Shown: positions 17,541 to 27,400 of the stretch, in pieces | Position numbering within the stretch: position 1 is the stretch's first letter | Layout: each line of letters opens with the position of its first letter | Assembly (NCBI GenBank): GCA_963650915.1 | Contig: CAVJMJ010000010.1 | Location: forward strand, 16,643 to 80,642 | DNA length: 64,000 bases | Source of the DNA: UBA4636 sp963650915 | GTDB lineage: Bacteria; Bacillota; Clostridia; Christensenellales; Borkfalkiaceae | Direction: 5' to 3' | The notes under the pieces: generated by a model | What the model was told of the DNA's origin: nothing | The model's database searches: none | Seen by the model: only the letters and a program-made list of their open reading frames with translations | Position numbers and translations under genes: made by a program

Positions 17541-20500
17541 TTATTTTTTTACCCAATTATATGCGGTGATTTCTTCTTCTATGCTTTGAATTTGATTTTC
17601 GACTGACAATTTTGACTCGCTGTCGTAAAGCATAAACCTGAACGGCTTTTTACCCGCCGTGTAATAAAGATACTGAGTGTTGCTTTCGGCAAGATAACTT
17701 ATATCGACCGAATAAGAATTTAACGGGGTAAAGTTTTCGTTTACGAAAGTAGTATCCACCATGGAATAGTTTTTACCGCCCCCGAAATAAGCGATGGCAC
17801 CGTTTACGTACTTTTTGCCGTCGTAACTCGAAACCATTTTACTACCCGTTTTTTCGGTGTAACTGTCGATAAGGCTACCTATATCGAGGTTAAAGTTCAA
17901 AATTTTGCCGACCTGACTGTCTTTGCCTTCAAGCAACGTATCGCTGTTTACAGAGGTTATATCCTTCCAATCGTAAAATCTTACGTCGCCTTTAAGACGC
18001 AAAATTGCGGGATAGGAAGTACCGCCGACACCGCTCCAATCCTGGAACTTGTAGTTTTCACTGTAATCCCAACCGTTCAAAACGAGTCCGCCGAACATCG
18101 TGTCAAGCCCTATCGAGAAAAGCCCTGCGGCATGGAAGACGCTGTTTTCTATCGTTACGTCGGTCGCTACGAATTCATTGTAAAAGGCTTGATTATTTAA
18201 ATTATCGTCCTCGACGTGATAAGTAGTGCCGTCCGATCCGACTAAATCGGGCGATGCGTTACTCCAATAGCTTTCGGCAATAGTAGCGTAATTTTGCTTG
18301 TTAAGGTAATTCCCTCCGCTGACGGGCGTCATTTTTTTGATGACGTTAGAACCTATTTTCATAATAAATTCTCGTGCGTAAGACAAAATGCAGTTGTTGA
18401 CCGTGACGTGTGTTCTACCCGTCGAAGAATTCCAATTTTCGCTTTTAACGTTGGATCTACCGAAGATTCTTACTGCCGTTCTGCCGTTATTCACCCTCGA
18501 ATAGGACAAATTGACGTTATCGCCGGCGATTTCGAGCACGGTACCGCAATAATCGAGTTTGGTTATGTCTGCGTTGTCGTTGTCGTTCTTTAAAGAGGAA
18601 TCCGAACAACCTTTGAGTTCTACGTTGGTAACGGTTATTCCGTCTTTTTCAATATAGAAAATAATGCTGTCTTGGGATTTTACCGCCAAGTTGCTGTCGC
18701 TTGCCGATACTTTATATCTGACGAGGTCTATAGGTCCGCGGTAAATTCTGTCGTTGAATTTTACGTAATAAAGGGTGGTAAGGCAATCCGCGTCCACGAT
18801 ATACCCGTTGCCGTAAAGGTCGTTTTTAAGATTTAAAGCGCAACGAATTTTACTGTTGTCTACGCTACCTATATTTTTATAATAAGTGTTGTCCGCCGTG
18901 CAGTTTATAAGGGTAGTGTATCTTTCTTGATACGCCTTGTAGTCAAAAGTATCGTAATTAGTAACCGTTTTCAATTCGTCGCCGAGGCTTATAGAATTTT
19001 GCAACACGATTTTGTAATTTTCGTTTTTAGCGACGGCATATAATTGGTCGTCGTCGTAAACGTTTACGCCGTCTTTAATAACGTTGATTACCGTAGTCGC
19101 GCAAATGCCGTCGTACTGCAAACCGATTTTAGATAACTTTTCAATCGTCTCTTTGTCGTTCTTGACGGTAAGGGTAACCTTTCCGCCCTCGCCTGTTAAA
19201 CATAATTTGCCATCTTTAACGGTGGCAATAGAATTATTGCTCGTCGTCCATTCGAGGTTTTGTTGAGAAGTCGTTTTATCGCCGTTATATAAAAGCCCGT
19301 TTATTTGAATGGCGGTATCCCCTCGCTTTTCAATGGAGCCGTTTACGTAATCGTAATAACCCAAGGCAAATTCGCTGTCGAGGGCGTTTTTATCCACCGA
19401 AAGTTTACTGCCTTCCTTGTCTATGGGAAGTTCTTTTACTGGATTCAAAACTTCGACGGTAAGAGGTTCTATACCTGACGATGCGTCGTCGGATGACAAA
19501 ACGAGTTCGTCGGTCAAAGCGTCGTATACGACGGTTTTAATGTGTGCGGTGCCTGCTTTCTTTGCTTCTATAGATAAAACGGTATCGTCCGTCGCTTCAG
19601 AATAAGCGCGTAAAACGCTTTCGTCATCGGACTTATATACGACGTAGTAAGTGCCTTTTTCAAGCCCTTTAATTTGAAGTTTTGCGTACTTAGTAGCTTG
19701 CTTTTTGAGTAATACCGCACCTGCGATATCGTCGTCGAATTTGGCTTTTATACTTCCGTCGTCTTCGGTTAAAGTAATCGTGCCGAGGGTAACCTCGTTA
19801 CCGCTTTCTTTCATGACGACGTTTATTTTTAAGCCATCTTCCGGAACGAAGACTCCGCTTTTTATCTGTGCCGTAAAATCGATTCTTCCGCTTTCGATTT
19901 TAACGTCGGAAAGGGAAATTTTATCGACTTCGTAAGATAAATAAATCTCGTTTTCTCCTGCCGTTTCCTTGGTTTTTGTAAGATCGACGGTAACTTTATT
20001 ACTTGCAAGTTTTTCGGCGTTTACGTCAAAGGAAAGTTCGGCTTTGCCGTTATATAAACTTTCTTCTTTTTCCTTTAACCCCTCGCCGAAACTCATTATA
20101 TCGTCGCCTTTCATCTTAACCTTTAAGGCGTAATCGAAAGAAAATTCTTTTTCGGTTATAGTTCCGTCTTGGGATACTTCCAAGCCGTCGAAAGTGGCTT
20201 TGATTTTGCATTCGCCCTGTCTTAGCGCGGTAATTTTACCGTTAAGGGAAACTTGCGCAATTGTTTCGTCACTGCAAGAATAATCGAATTCTGCGTGGGT
20301 GGACGGCGAAAGATTTTCTATTTGGTCGGAGAAATTTATCGACTGACCTTCTTGTAAAGTCGTGCCGTCTCCTTTTAAAGATAAATCGGTTATAATCGGC
20401 TTATCGCTCGTGAAAACGAAGGTTACGGCGTCGCTTTTGCCTCCGTCTGCGTTAGCGGTGATTTTGACGTAACCGGTGGAAAGAGGTTTTACGGTGCCGA

Positions 20501-20786
20501 GTTTTGCATCGAGTAAAACAGATGCTTCCTTTTGCCCGTCAACGCCGTCTTTCGAAAAAGTAACGCTTTTGTTTTTTGCGTTATCGGGGTAAACGGTTGC
20601 GTTCAGTTTAATTTCGCCCGCCGACGAAATATCGACGAAGCGGATTTTTTCGCCTTCGATTTCCACCGAAGACACGGGAATATTCACGATGGTTTCTGCC
20701 GTTTTTACCACCGTAGACGTAGTAAATATCAATAATAGCGGAATAACGAGTATAAGCGCTATGACTTTTGTTTTCATATCTTTCAT
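17541..20786 (-). CDS. Large Ig-like / beta-helix surface protein
   Basis: 1081 residues with an N-terminal signal or anchor (VIALILVIPLLLIFTTSTVV). Residues about 30-560 are Ig-like Big2-type units (SDETIAQVSLNGKITALRQGECKIKATF; NNSIATVKDGKLCLTGEGGKVTLTV). Residues about 600-950 look like a right-handed beta-helix (TVTNVELKGC, VNLSYSRVNNGRTAVRIFG, VTVNNCILSYAREF, VTIENSVFHAAGLF). No LPXTG or other wall anchor is seen. The start codon overlaps the permease stop (ATGA), so it is co-translated with the ABC transporter. It may be a partner or cargo of that transporter; this is inference. Confidence 0.8.
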   Translation of the reverse strand: MKDMKTKVIALILVIPLLLIFTTSTVVKTAETIVNIPVSSVEIEGEKIRFVDISSAGEIKLNATVYPDNAKNKSVTFSKDGVDGQKEASVLLDAKLGTVKPLSTGYVKITANADGGKSDAVTFVFTSDKPIITDLSLKGDGTTLQEGQSINFSDQIENLSPSTHAEFDYSCSDETIAQVSLNGKITALRQGECKIKATFDGLEVSQDGTITEKEFSFDYALKVKMKGDDIMSFGEGLKEKEESLYNGKAELSFDVNAEKLASNKVTVDLTKTKETAGENEIYLSYEVDKISLSDVKIESGRIDFTAQIKSGVFVPEDGLKINVVMKESGNEVTLGTITLTEDDGSIKAKFDDDIAGAVLLKKQATKYAKLQIKGLEKGTYYVVYKSDDESVLRAYSEATDDTVLSIEAKKAGTAHIKTVVYDALTDELVLSSDDASSGIEPLTVEVLNPVKELPIDKEGSKLSVDKNALDSEFALGYYDYVNGSIEKRGDTAIQINGLLYNGDKTTSQQNLEWTTSNNSIATVKDGKLCLTGEGGKVTLTVKNDKETIEKLSKIGLQYDGICATTVINVIKDGVNVYDDDQLYAVAKNENYKIVLQNSISLGDELKTVTNYDTFDYKAYQERYTTLINCTADNTYYKNIGSVDNSKIRCALNLKNDLYGNGYIVDADCLTTLYYVKFNDRIYRGPIDLVRYKVSASDSNLAVKSQDSIIFYIEKDGITVTNVELKGCSDSSLKNDNDNADITKLDYCGTVLEIAGDNVNLSYSRVNNGRTAVRIFGRSNVKSENWNSSTGRTHVTVNNCILSYAREFIMKIGSNVIKKMTPVSGGNYLNKQNYATIAESYWSNASPDLVGSDGTTYHVEDDNLNNQAFYNEFVATDVTIENSVFHAAGLFSIGLDTMFGGLVLNGWDYSENYKFQDWSGVGGTSYPAILRLKGDVRFYDWKDITSVNSDTLLEGKDSQVGKILNFNLDIGSLIDSYTEKTGSKMVSSYDGKKYVNGAIAYFGGGKNYSMVDTTFVNENFTPLNSYSVDISYLAESNTQYLYYTAGKKPFRFMLYDSESKLSVENQIQSIEEEITAYNWVKK

Positions 20787-22447
20787 AACTTACAACCCGA
20801 GGAATAATAGGCTTCCTTCAATCCTTTTTTAAGATAGCAATAGGATGCGAAAAACAGTACGAGCGAAACGAGTAAGCAAAAGGACGACGAAAGAAGCGTC
20901 GAAACCGTTTTGGATAGGTAAAGTCCGCTTACCGCCGATATCAAAAGTGCGCCGACGCCCATAATAAGTGCGGCTATAATACCGATAACGGCTAATTCGC
21001 TGACGTTTTTGCCCTGAACGACGTTTTCCGTCGAAGATAAATCGTCGGGGGATTTCAAGTCTTTTTTGGTTGCGAAAGCAACTTCCGCAAAGGACAACAG
21101 TCCTGCGGATAAAAAGACGAATAAGCCCTCCAAAAGGGTGATATCTCCCGTGCAAAGTAGAACGATTACGCTTGCCAAAACGGATATAAGCGAAACCGCC
21201 ATACAGAAAATTATTTTTGCGTAAATTATGGTTTCGGCTTTTACGGGCAAAGTTTTAAAGATACCCGTCATATTGCCGTCACGCGAAATATTGGTGGTAC
21301 AAAAAGTGTTCGTAAGCACCATAAAGGTTGCTATTACGAAAACGGAAAGACCGAAATTGCAATCGATGACGGTTAGTTTTTCGGTCATTTTTTTCATTAA
21401 GTCGACGCAAACGTAGACCATTAACGGTAGCGTAAAGGTAGTTGCGAAATATGAAAATGCATAAGAAGGCGTGCGCAAAATTACCAAAAATTCCTTTAAA
21501 ATAAGGGAATTTATAGGCGAATGCATTTTTGCCGTTTTGCGTTTTTTGCCGAAAGCCTTCATATCGCCTTCCATTTTGCGTTGCAAAACACCGTTAAAGA
21601 CGGCGCGGATGACGAAAAACGTAATGGCACCCGACACTAAGCAGGTACCCGTTAAGCCTAAAAGCGACAAAAGAACGTTTTTGCCGAAGCAAACCGAGGA
21701 CAAAAAATTTATTGGGTATGATTTTTCGGCAAAAGCCGTAATCATATTGACGTTTTTGCGCTCGAACACGTAATTTATATCGCCGGTGTTCAATAAATCG
21801 CTTAAAACCCTCAAAAACAAGCCGTAAATCCAAAAGCCGACGGCTATTACGACGACGTATAATAATAGGTGAAGGATGAATTTTCTTTCAACGAAGCGCA
21901 TCACCTTTAAAAAGGGTACGGAAATAAGCGAGGCTATCGCGCACGACAAAAGGGGCGCGGTAAAGAGATTGATTATGCCGAAAAGCCAATAATTAAAACC
22001 GCCTGCAAACTCCGAATAAACGTCGATTATAATTTGTGCGGGAAGCAAAATAAGAATACACGAAACCACTTGCGAGCCGTAAATTTTTATAAGTTTATAG
22101 GCAAAAATTTCGCCCGAGGAAATTGGCTGACACATTAAGACTTCTACGTCCTTTGTGTCCACGGTGGTCGAGTAGATTTTTCTTGCGCCCAAGATAACGT
22201 TAAGCAAAATTACGGCGGCGTAAACGACGGTTAAAAGTTCGTAAGCGCGTTTAGACCCCTCAATTTCACTTTCGCCGAAAACGGCATTAAGATAGCCCTT
22301 GGTAAAGCGACAAAAAACGAAGGCAAAAGCCCCGTAAACTATGGCTATAAGCAAGACACCGCAAATAGCCGAAAAGACTTTACCGCTATCCTTACCAATG
22401 CCCCTAATGCGGAAGTCTTTTTTAAGTAACAACAGAACGTTTTTCAT
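20783..22447 (-). CDS. ABC exporter permease, 12 membrane helices
   Basis: 554 residues in two halves, each starting with a KDF/KEF-type amphipathic entry (LLLKKDFRIRG; LILKEFLVILRT) and about six membrane helices, as in ABC-2-type exporters of the two-halves-in-one kind. A basic loop near residues 295-320 joins the halves. It lies 12 bp after the ATPase and overlaps the surface protein gene by 4 bp. The substrate is unknown. Confidence 0.82.
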   Translation of the reverse strand: MKNVLLLLKKDFRIRGIGKDSGKVFSAICGVLLIAIVYGAFAFVFCRFTKGYLNAVFGESEIEGSKRAYELLTVVYAAVILLNVILGARKIYSTTVDTKDVEVLMCQPISSGEIFAYKLIKIYGSQVVSCILILLPAQIIIDVYSEFAGGFNYWLFGIINLFTAPLLSCAIASLISVPFLKVMRFVERKFILHLLLYVVVIAVGFWIYGLFLRVLSDLLNTGDINYVFERKNVNMITAFAEKSYPINFLSSVCFGKNVLLSLLGLTGTCLVSGAITFFVIRAVFNGVLQRKMEGDMKAFGKKRKTAKMHSPINSLILKEFLVILRTPSYAFSYFATTFTLPLMVYVCVDLMKKMTEKLTVIDCNFGLSVFVIATFMVLTNTFCTTNISRDGNMTGIFKTLPVKAETIIYAKIIFCMAVSLISVLASVIVLLCTGDITLLEGLFVFLSAGLLSFAEVAFATKKDLKSPDDLSSTENVVQGKNVSELAVIGIIAALIMGVGALLISAVSGLYLSKTVSTLLSSSFCLLVSLVLFFASYCYLKKGLKEAYYSSGCKL

Positions 22448-22459
22448 TTCAGACCTCGT

Positions 22460-23212
22460 TTAGTCCTCGATGAATCTGTCGATAAAGACTTCTTCAAGAC
22501 TCTTTTGGGGATTATTTTTCTTAAACTCGGCGATGTCGATGTTTTCGATGATGGTACCGTTATTGATGATGTAAGCGCGGTCGCAGGTTTTTTCGACGGC
22601 GTCGAGGTTATGCGAAGAGTACAAAACGGTATTGCCGAGTGACTTGTAATATTTCATGTAATCGCGCAACGCCTTACTCGTTTGCGGGTCGAGCCCGGTT
22701 AAAGGCTCGTCCAAAATCCAAAGTTTGGGGCGGTGAATAAGCGATGCCATAATGCAGATTTTTTGACGCATGCCGTGGGAATAAGAAGCGATCATATCGT
22801 CGATTTTTTCGCCGAGTTTGAAAATCTTCTGCATTTCGTCGATGCGTTGTTGTCTTAAATCAATAGGTGTTTGGTGCAAATCGGCTATAAAATTTATATA
22901 TTCGTAACCCGTCATTTTATCGAACATAGCGCGATTGTCTGGCACGTAACCGATATTTTTTTTAGCAGAAACGGGGTCTTTCAAAATATCGTAACCGCAA
23001 ACGGTGATAGTCCCCTCGTCGTACGGAAAAAAGCCCGTAAGGCATTTGATTGTAGTTGATTTACCTGCACCGTTTTTCCCCAATAGCCCTACGGTTTCGC
23101 CCGCAAAGCATTCGATATCGATGTTTTTAATAGCGTAATCGGCGGCTTTTTTATAGCGTTTGCAAAGCCCCTTGATTTCCACTATTTTTTCCTTGTCGTT
23201 TAAATTTTCCAT
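22460..23212 (-). CDS. ABC transporter ATP-binding protein
   Basis: 250 residues. Walker A is GLLGKNGAGKST, the signature is SYSHGMRQK, Walker B is LWILDEP, followed by the D-loop GLDPQ and the switch histidine in SSHNLD. It drives the adjoining 12-helix permease. AAGG precedes the ATG. It is the first gene of the unit ATPase - permease - surface protein. Confidence 0.93.
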   Translation of the reverse strand: MENLNDKEKIVEIKGLCKRYKKAADYAIKNIDIECFAGETVGLLGKNGAGKSTTIKCLTGFFPYDEGTITVCGYDILKDPVSAKKNIGYVPDNRAMFDKMTGYEYINFIADLHQTPIDLRQQRIDEMQKIFKLGEKIDDMIASYSHGMRQKICIMASLIHRPKLWILDEPLTGLDPQTSKALRDYMKYYKSLGNTVLYSSHNLDAVEKTCDRAYIINNGTIIENIDIAEFKKNNPQKSLEEVFIDRFIED

Positions 23213-23344
23213 TCTGAATTCCTTTTCATGTACGCCCGATTTAATAAATTGAACCCCGCTTAGACAAATTACGTAACGATTTATGATAAAGTACGTAAGA
23301 ATTTAAGCGGTTTTAAATCAATAAATTAATAGCGATTAAATTTT

Positions 23345-23700
23345 GCGCGCCACAAATATAGAAAAAGCGCGACTTTTTTGCACCCGTTTTGGTAAACGAG
23401 CGACTTTTTTTATGCGCCCGTTTTGGTTATTTGGGCGTAAAATTTTTTTGCGCCCGAATTATTAGACAAGCGTAAAATTTTTTTATGCTCGAATTATTAG
23501 ACGAGCGTAAAATTTTTTTGCGCTCGAATTATTAGACGAGCGTAAAATTTTTTTGCGCTCGAATTATTAGACGAGCGTAAAATTTTTTTGCGCTCGAATT
23601 ATTAGACGAGCGTAAAATTTTTTTGCGCTCGAATTATTAGACGAGCGTAAAATTTTTTTGCGCTCGAATTATTAGACGAGCGGTTTTTTTATGCGCCGTT
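23345..23700. repeat. 35-bp tandem array of hairpin units
   Basis: Seven units start at 23435, 23470, 23505, 23540, 23575, 23610 and 23645 with an exact 35-bp period, with degenerate units on both sides. Each holds GAGCG, an A4-T7 loop and CGCTC, then the spacer AATTATTAGAC. Units 3-7 are almost identical. The array fills the gap between the lipoprotein/giant protein operon and the ABC operon. Confidence 0.92.
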
Positions 23701-23734
23701 TTGCCGAAAAACGGCTAAAAAAAGCGCGGTTTAA

Positions 23735-23786
23735 AATAAGACATTCGGGGGCGAAATAAATTTCGTCCCCTTTTCGTCTTATTTGA
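23735..23786. terminator. Long bidirectional terminator
   Basis: Nested stems: AAATAAGAC with GTCTTATTT outside, and GGGGACGAAAT with ATTTCGCCCCC inside. It ends the lipoprotein operon on the minus strand. Confidence 0.85.
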
Positions 23787-23814
23787 CTATGTTTTTATTG
23801 CCTACGCTATCGGC

Positions 23815-24396
23815 TTAATAGCCGATAGTGAGGGAGATTTTGGCGTTGAAGCCGTCGATGGTGTAAGTAAGTTCAAAACCGATGGGCTTACCGTCGTTAA
23901 AGGTGGCGTAAGCCTGAGGGTTAACGACTCTTTCAGCCTCGGCTTCGGTTAGCGAGAACATATTTACAAGCCCCGTTTTGTTGGGTTTAAAGGATGCAAC
24001 GGTATTAATATCCTGCGTAAGTTCGCAGTCGCCGTCGATGTTATCCTGTTTGATTTCCTTCATTTTGGGGAAGTAAACGTCGGTATTTGACGTATAAGTT
24101 TTGGTTTCCTTATTGGTAACGTACAAATCGCCGGTGCTGTCCTCGTTAAGTTTTTGGGCAGAGATTTCCACCGTCAAAGTGCCGTTATTCAAGGTATACG
24201 TCGTTTCGGTTTTGGAAACCGAGGTCGAGCCGTCAAAAAGTTCGACGGTATATTTTGCGTTATTATAGCCGGAAGCGTTATTTATCCAATCGTTAACGTC
24301 CTTGAGGTAAACGTTGTTGTCGTTAAAACAACCGGTCATAAAAAACGATGACAAGATTACGAGCGATAAAATCGCCGAAAGTAATGATTTTTTCAT
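23815..24396 (-). CDS. Lipoprotein of unknown function
   Basis: 193 residues. The signal peptide ends in the lipobox MTGC (residues 20-23). The mature part is rich in Thr, Asn and Asp and looks all-beta, with no family I recognise. AGGAGG precedes the ATG. It starts 10 bp after the giant surface protein gene, so the two are co-transcribed and perhaps act together on the cell surface. Confidence 0.75.
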   Translation of the reverse strand: MKKSLLSAILSLVILSSFFMTGCFNDNNVYLKDVNDWINNASGYNNAKYTVELFDGSTSVSKTETTYTLNNGTLTVEISAQKLNEDSTGDLYVTNKETKTYTSNTDVYFPKMKEIKQDNIDGDCELTQDINTVASFKPNKTGLVNMFSLTEAEAERVVNPQAYATFNDGKPIGFELTYTIDGFNAKISLTIGY

Positions 24397-24406
24397 AATT
24401 TACCTC

Positions 24407-27400
24407 CTATTTAACTAAAATCATTTTGAGTGCGGACAAAATCGAAATAAGCAAACCGCCGATAACCGCACTTAACATGCTGTTATAAGTCTTTTGAACG
24501 ACCGTGTCGGCAGTGTTGACCTTTTGGGTGTAAGCCGTCCACAAGCCTTTGTAACTCGTGACTGCGTCGGAGCATTTTTCGAGCGTGCTTTCGACCTTTA
24601 CGGAGTTGAGGTTTTCCCTGATACCGATGAGTAAGCCGAGTTTTTGCGAATCTTCTGCCGTTTCGTAAGAAGCGAGCGACGCATAAACCTTTTCCATGTA
24701 AGATACGGTTGCGTATTTAGCGTCTAAATCTTCCAAAGCAGAAGTCCAGGCTTCGTTGTCTGCTATCTGCCATTTATCCGATTCGGAAAGGTTATCCGAA
24801 AGCGTCTTAGCCTCTTTGATTTTGTTGAGGTAATTTTTACCGGTCAATTCGTTTGCGGAGTCTACGGTGTCGGTAATTGCTTTAACGTTAGCCAAAGCGT
24901 TTTTGACGAGGTAGAATTCCACAGACGTTTCGCCCTTGTAGTTTTCATCGTCAACGGTGGCGGTAACTTTGTATTTACCCAAAGTGCTTAATTCGGTAAC
25001 TGCTTTTCCGTCTACCAAGTAAGACAATACGGTAGCGACGTCATAGCCTTCGACCGATGCGCTTACGGCAATGTCTGCACGGTAAACCAAATAGTTCTTA
25101 TCGCCTTTGTTGATAGTAACGTTATCGGAAATGTCTTTCTTTTCGACGGTTACGGTGTACTCGGTTTGAACGCCCGATTTAAACTCGTAAGCAGATTTGT
25201 TGACGATTTCGATGACCATCTTGTATGCGCCTGCGTTGACGACGGAAGTTACTTCTTGACCGTCGGCGTCGTAATATTTGGCGCGGAAGGTGTTTTCGGT
25301 CGCACTTTCCAATGCGCCGACGACGTTCTTAAGCGAGAAGGCTTTAACTTCTTCACCGCTGTAAACGTAATTCAAAACTAAATCCTTGAAGGAAATTTGC
25401 GGAAGGGTTACCGTCAAAGTACCGTTTTCAACGGTTACGTCGTAGTTGTCGTTACTATAGGTTGCCGAAACTACGTGTCTGCCACCGCAGAATACCTTAA
25501 AGAAGTTTTCGCTGTTAAGTGTGTCGTTGTTTATCGTAACGAAAGTTTGAACGTTCAAGCTGTCGCCCGAAACTACGTTTTCGGTAATATAACCGTCTTT
25601 AATCAAAGCGTAAATATCAGACCACTTAGCGGTGTTGTCGGTAGACTTATCGGAAACGACGATTTTAGCCGTGCGCTTACCGATAGTGTAAACCGAGTTA
25701 TTTGTTTTGGTGTATTGAACTTTAACGTTGTAGTTATCGTTGCTTAAAACTTCCGCCGTAATCTTATAAGTGCCTACGTTTTCGCCTTCCTCTCTCGAAA
25801 CTTTAACGATGCTTGCAAAGTTATCGGTAAAGGCAAAGGAGCCTGCTATAACCGACAATTTGATTTCGCCGTCCTTATCGCCGTAAGTCTTGGAGCCGTC
25901 GGCAACGGACACGGTGATATCCTTAGCGGTAATCGTATAAGTGGCTTGAGTAAAGGTTATGGTGTAGTTAGCGTCTTTATCTTCACCGCTGATTGCGTAA
26001 GTACCGACGTTTTCGCTCTGCGCTCTTGTAAGAAGGTATTTCAAATCTTCCAAACTATCGCCGTTAGCCAAAACACCGCCGACGACTTCGGTTACAACGA
26101 GTGTTTCGTCTTTATCGCCGTAAACTTTGGTAAGAGATTTAACGTTAACGGTAATAGGTCTTTCGGTTACGGTGTAAGCACCTTCGTAACCCGTAAAGGT
26201 TATGCTGTAATTGTTGTTTAAGCCCTTGCAAGAAACGTCGTAAGCACCGACGTTTTTAGCGGTAACGGCAAGTTCGTACAAACTGTTCAAATTGTCGCCC
26301 GCGCCCAAAGTACCGCCTGTCAAAACAGCCGTGAGGTTAGCGAGTTCGTCGCCGTAAACGCTGGTAGCCTTTTGAACTTCGAGAGTGATTTCGTTTGCTA
26401 CTATTTCGTAAATTACATAAGCGTCGTTTGCGAGTTTGTAGTTATTCGCACTTGCACCGCTTATAGCGTCTGCATAAAGTTTGTAACTGCCTACGTTCTT
26501 GTTTTCCGAAGATTTATTGGAAACCGTAACTTCGTCCTGACCGATGAGGTTAGTCGCTATAATTTCGGGAGCGATATAACTTCCGTTGTAAACGAGTTTA
26601 CCATCTTTTGCTTCCAAGGTTAATTCTTTTTTGGAAACCTCGAAGTATTCGGAATAACTTTCTTCTTCTACCTGAACTTTTACTTCGTAAGTACCTGCGT
26701 TCTTAATGGTAGGTTGCGATACGAAGGTAAATGCGTTAACTTTATCGCCTGTTTGAGTTATGGTTACCGAAACTTCGTAAGTTACGACCGTACCGTCGTA
26801 AATATGACTGTCTACGGTTTCGCCCTTGTTGTTCTTAAAGGTAACGGTTACCGTGTAGTAATCGTTATCGCCGACTACTTTGATATTGCCGTATTTATTG
26901 CAATACGAAGAATAGTTGTCGTTGTTTGCGATTGCTTCTATAACGTAACTTGCAACGTCGAGTTGTTTGTTCAATTTGCCGGTAGCGTCGATAGTAGCAA
27001 TTACATTACCGTCTGCGTCCAAAACGTTATAAGTAAGATTTGCATTGTCACTGCCGACTAAGCCGACGACTTTTGCGTCTATATCCGTAACGTATTCGGA
27101 AGACTGTTTAATGTTTGCGTGGTCGGAAACGCTTATCGTAATCGATTTTTTGGTGATTTCGTAAGCATTTTCGCCGTTTACGAGTTCAATAATGTAGTAA
27201 GCGGTGAATTCCGTATTAACGGTTGCGGATACGTTGTAGTTACCGACCGTTGAACCCGCTACTCTTGAAAGAGTGTAAACGTCGGCTTCACTGTCGCCGT
27301 AAACAAGACCTTCGGTTGTTGCGGTTAACGCCTTTTCGTCTTCGCCGTAAACTACGGATTTTTTATCTACCGTAACGGTTATGGTACGAACGGTAACGTT

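Noticed and set aside
23435..23690. A CRISPR array
   Set aside because: The unit is 35 bp with no unique spacer; no cas gene.
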